Of a stretch of DNA of 64,000 bases, positions 63,280 to 64,000 are shown piece by piece; within the stretch, counting starts at the first letter, position 1, and every line of letters starts with the position of its first letter. The notes beneath the pieces were generated by a model. The model saw nothing but the letters and a program-made list of their open reading frames with translations. It was not told the origin of the DNA and made no database searches. The position numbers and the translations under genes were made by a program. The stretch lies in the NCBI GenBank assembly GCA_031292485.1, contig JARLHA010000061.1:1-64000 (forward strand). The letters are read 5' to 3'. Source of the DNA: Mucilaginibacter sp. Lineage in GTDB: Bacteria > Bacteroidota > Bacteroidia > Sphingobacteriales > Sphingobacteriaceae.

Positions 63280-64000
63280 TAACTGGAGTATTTAACATCT
63301 TTTTCGCCACTTCCTCCCCGCTCGTTAATGCCGCTTCCACGGTTCCCATTGCGGCACCCTCATATAGATATTCACCTGCAAAAAACAAAGTATTATCAAC
63401 AGGCTGCTTCAATATTTCGCGAAAGGTTGAAGCATTAACCGTATCATAAGCGTAAGCCCCCCGGGTAAATGGATCCTTCGTCCAGTTCACAATACGGGAC
63501 GCGACCAGCTTGCTTTTCAGTTCTTCCATATCCCTTTTAAATATATTGCACAGCGATTGCAGGGATTGCTTTAAAATTTCCTCATCCGGAACATCTTTCT
63601 TAGCCGCAGCTGGCGGGCCACCTAACCAGCCTGTAATTACAGTACTTGGCTCCGGTGCTTGTGTCCACCAGGTGGGGATCTCTTCGTCGGATAGTAAGAA
63701 ACTCATATTTTCCAGGCTCTTACCAGCCTGTGCTTGCGTTTGCTTATCTATCCAAAAAGGCTCATCAAATTCAAGCAGTATCTTAATGATGGCGCCAAAG
63801 CCCATTTGGTTGATAGCTGCCATCTGTTCAGAGATCGGCGGAATAAAAGTTATTGCACCAAGTTGATCTTTACAGGCCTGTAAAACACCCAATGGTAAAG
63901 CGACAAGCAATTGGCCGGCTTCATAAACGGTCCCGATATAGGTAATTGCTGCTACGTGGCCGGGCTGCCATTGAACCTCAGTAACTATTGAATTAAAAAT
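63266..64000 (-). CDS. Flavin amine oxidase, 3' part only
   Basis: The 244 codons are open to the window's right edge. They are the C-terminal half of an FAD-dependent amine oxidase (monoamine oxidase-like): the sheet LLVALPLGVLQA, MGFGAIIKILLEFDEPFW, the substrate-cavity segment ITGWLGGPPA, and the C-terminal FAD-binding motif LFFAGEYLYEGAAMGTVEAALTSGEEVAKKM (pieces 'LFFAGEYL' and 'GTVEAALTSGEEVA'). The aromatic pair framing the flavin cannot be checked without the N-terminal half. It may act on amines or on carotenoid-like substrates. It is convergent with higA and overlaps it by 14 bp. Confidence 0.88.
   Translation of the reverse strand: MFNSIVTEVQWQPGHVAAITYIGTVYEAGQLLVALPLGVLQACKDQLGAITFIPPISEQMAAINQMGFGAIIKILLEFDEPFWIDKQTQAQAGKSLENMSFLLSDEEIPTWWTQAPEPSTVITGWLGGPPAAAKKDVPDEEILKQSLQSLCNIFKRDMEELKSKLVASRIVNWTKDPFTRGAYAYDTVNASTFREILKQPVDNTLFFAGEYLYEGAAMGTVEAALTSGEEVAKKMLNTPVINIP

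Overview
The window reads as chromosome of a Bacteroidota bacterium, most likely family Sphingobacteriaceae (Mucilaginibacter/Pedobacter-like). The reasons are a SusC/SusD pair behind an ECF sigma/FecR cascade, a GldG-type ABC permease, DUF5916, DUF4397 and DUF5009 proteins, giant RHS proteins with the Bacteroidota-style core, promoters of the TTTG-N19-TAnnTTTG class (the clearest is in front of tRNA-Val), and weak Shine-Dalgarno use. The genus is an inference; no rRNA is present. No CRISPR array, complete insertion sequence or prophage was seen.

Layout. 1-183: 5' end of a secreted protein. 312-6280 (minus): one tight operon of ABC ATPase, ABC permease fused to a GldG-like domain, and two short MutS-like ATPases. 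6441-16272 (minus): a nutrient-uptake locus of ECF sigma factor, FecR anti-sigma factor, TlpA-like thioredoxin, a truncated SusC duplicate, full SusC, SusD and a DUF4397 lipoprotein. 16804-37617 (minus): about 21 kb with a LytTR response regulator, a propeller histidine kinase, a modular Cys-rich secreted protein, a 1983-aa RHS-type protein, a 237-aa exported protein and a 2568-aa RHS protein ending in a collagen-like Gly-x-Thr stretch and an unrecognised tip. The last four genes have junctions from a 4-nt overlap to a 5-nt gap.

37842-38252: tRNA-Val(UAC) with a textbook promoter and terminator, next to a fragment of a tyrosine recombinase. 38466-44898: ThuA-like protein, a small exported protein, a DUF5916 outer-membrane protein, a DUF5009 membrane acyltransferase and recO. 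44898-54639: dgkA, an MMPL/RND exporter, an atypical SDR, a phytanoyl-CoA dioxygenase-like enzyme divergent from an AraC regulator, a GH13 amylase, an esterase and a GreA/GreB-like protein preceded by an attenuator-like hairpin region. 54766-61055: an RRM RNA-binding protein with a Gly-rich tail, then a tripartite efflux operon (TolC, RND pump, adaptor). 61299-64000: GH8 glycosidase, a HigB/HigA toxin-antitoxin module with a clear operator, and the 3' part of a flavin amine oxidase.

The strongest candidate for something not well described is the 16.8-37.6 kb secreted RHS module: two giant RHS-type halves, an intervening small exported protein and a Cys-module protein, physically linked to their own two-component system. 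Second-tier items are a duplicated SusC whose leader is better conserved than its coding part, the mutually exclusive hairpins before the GreA-like gene, and the ABC-GldG-MutS-MutS operon.
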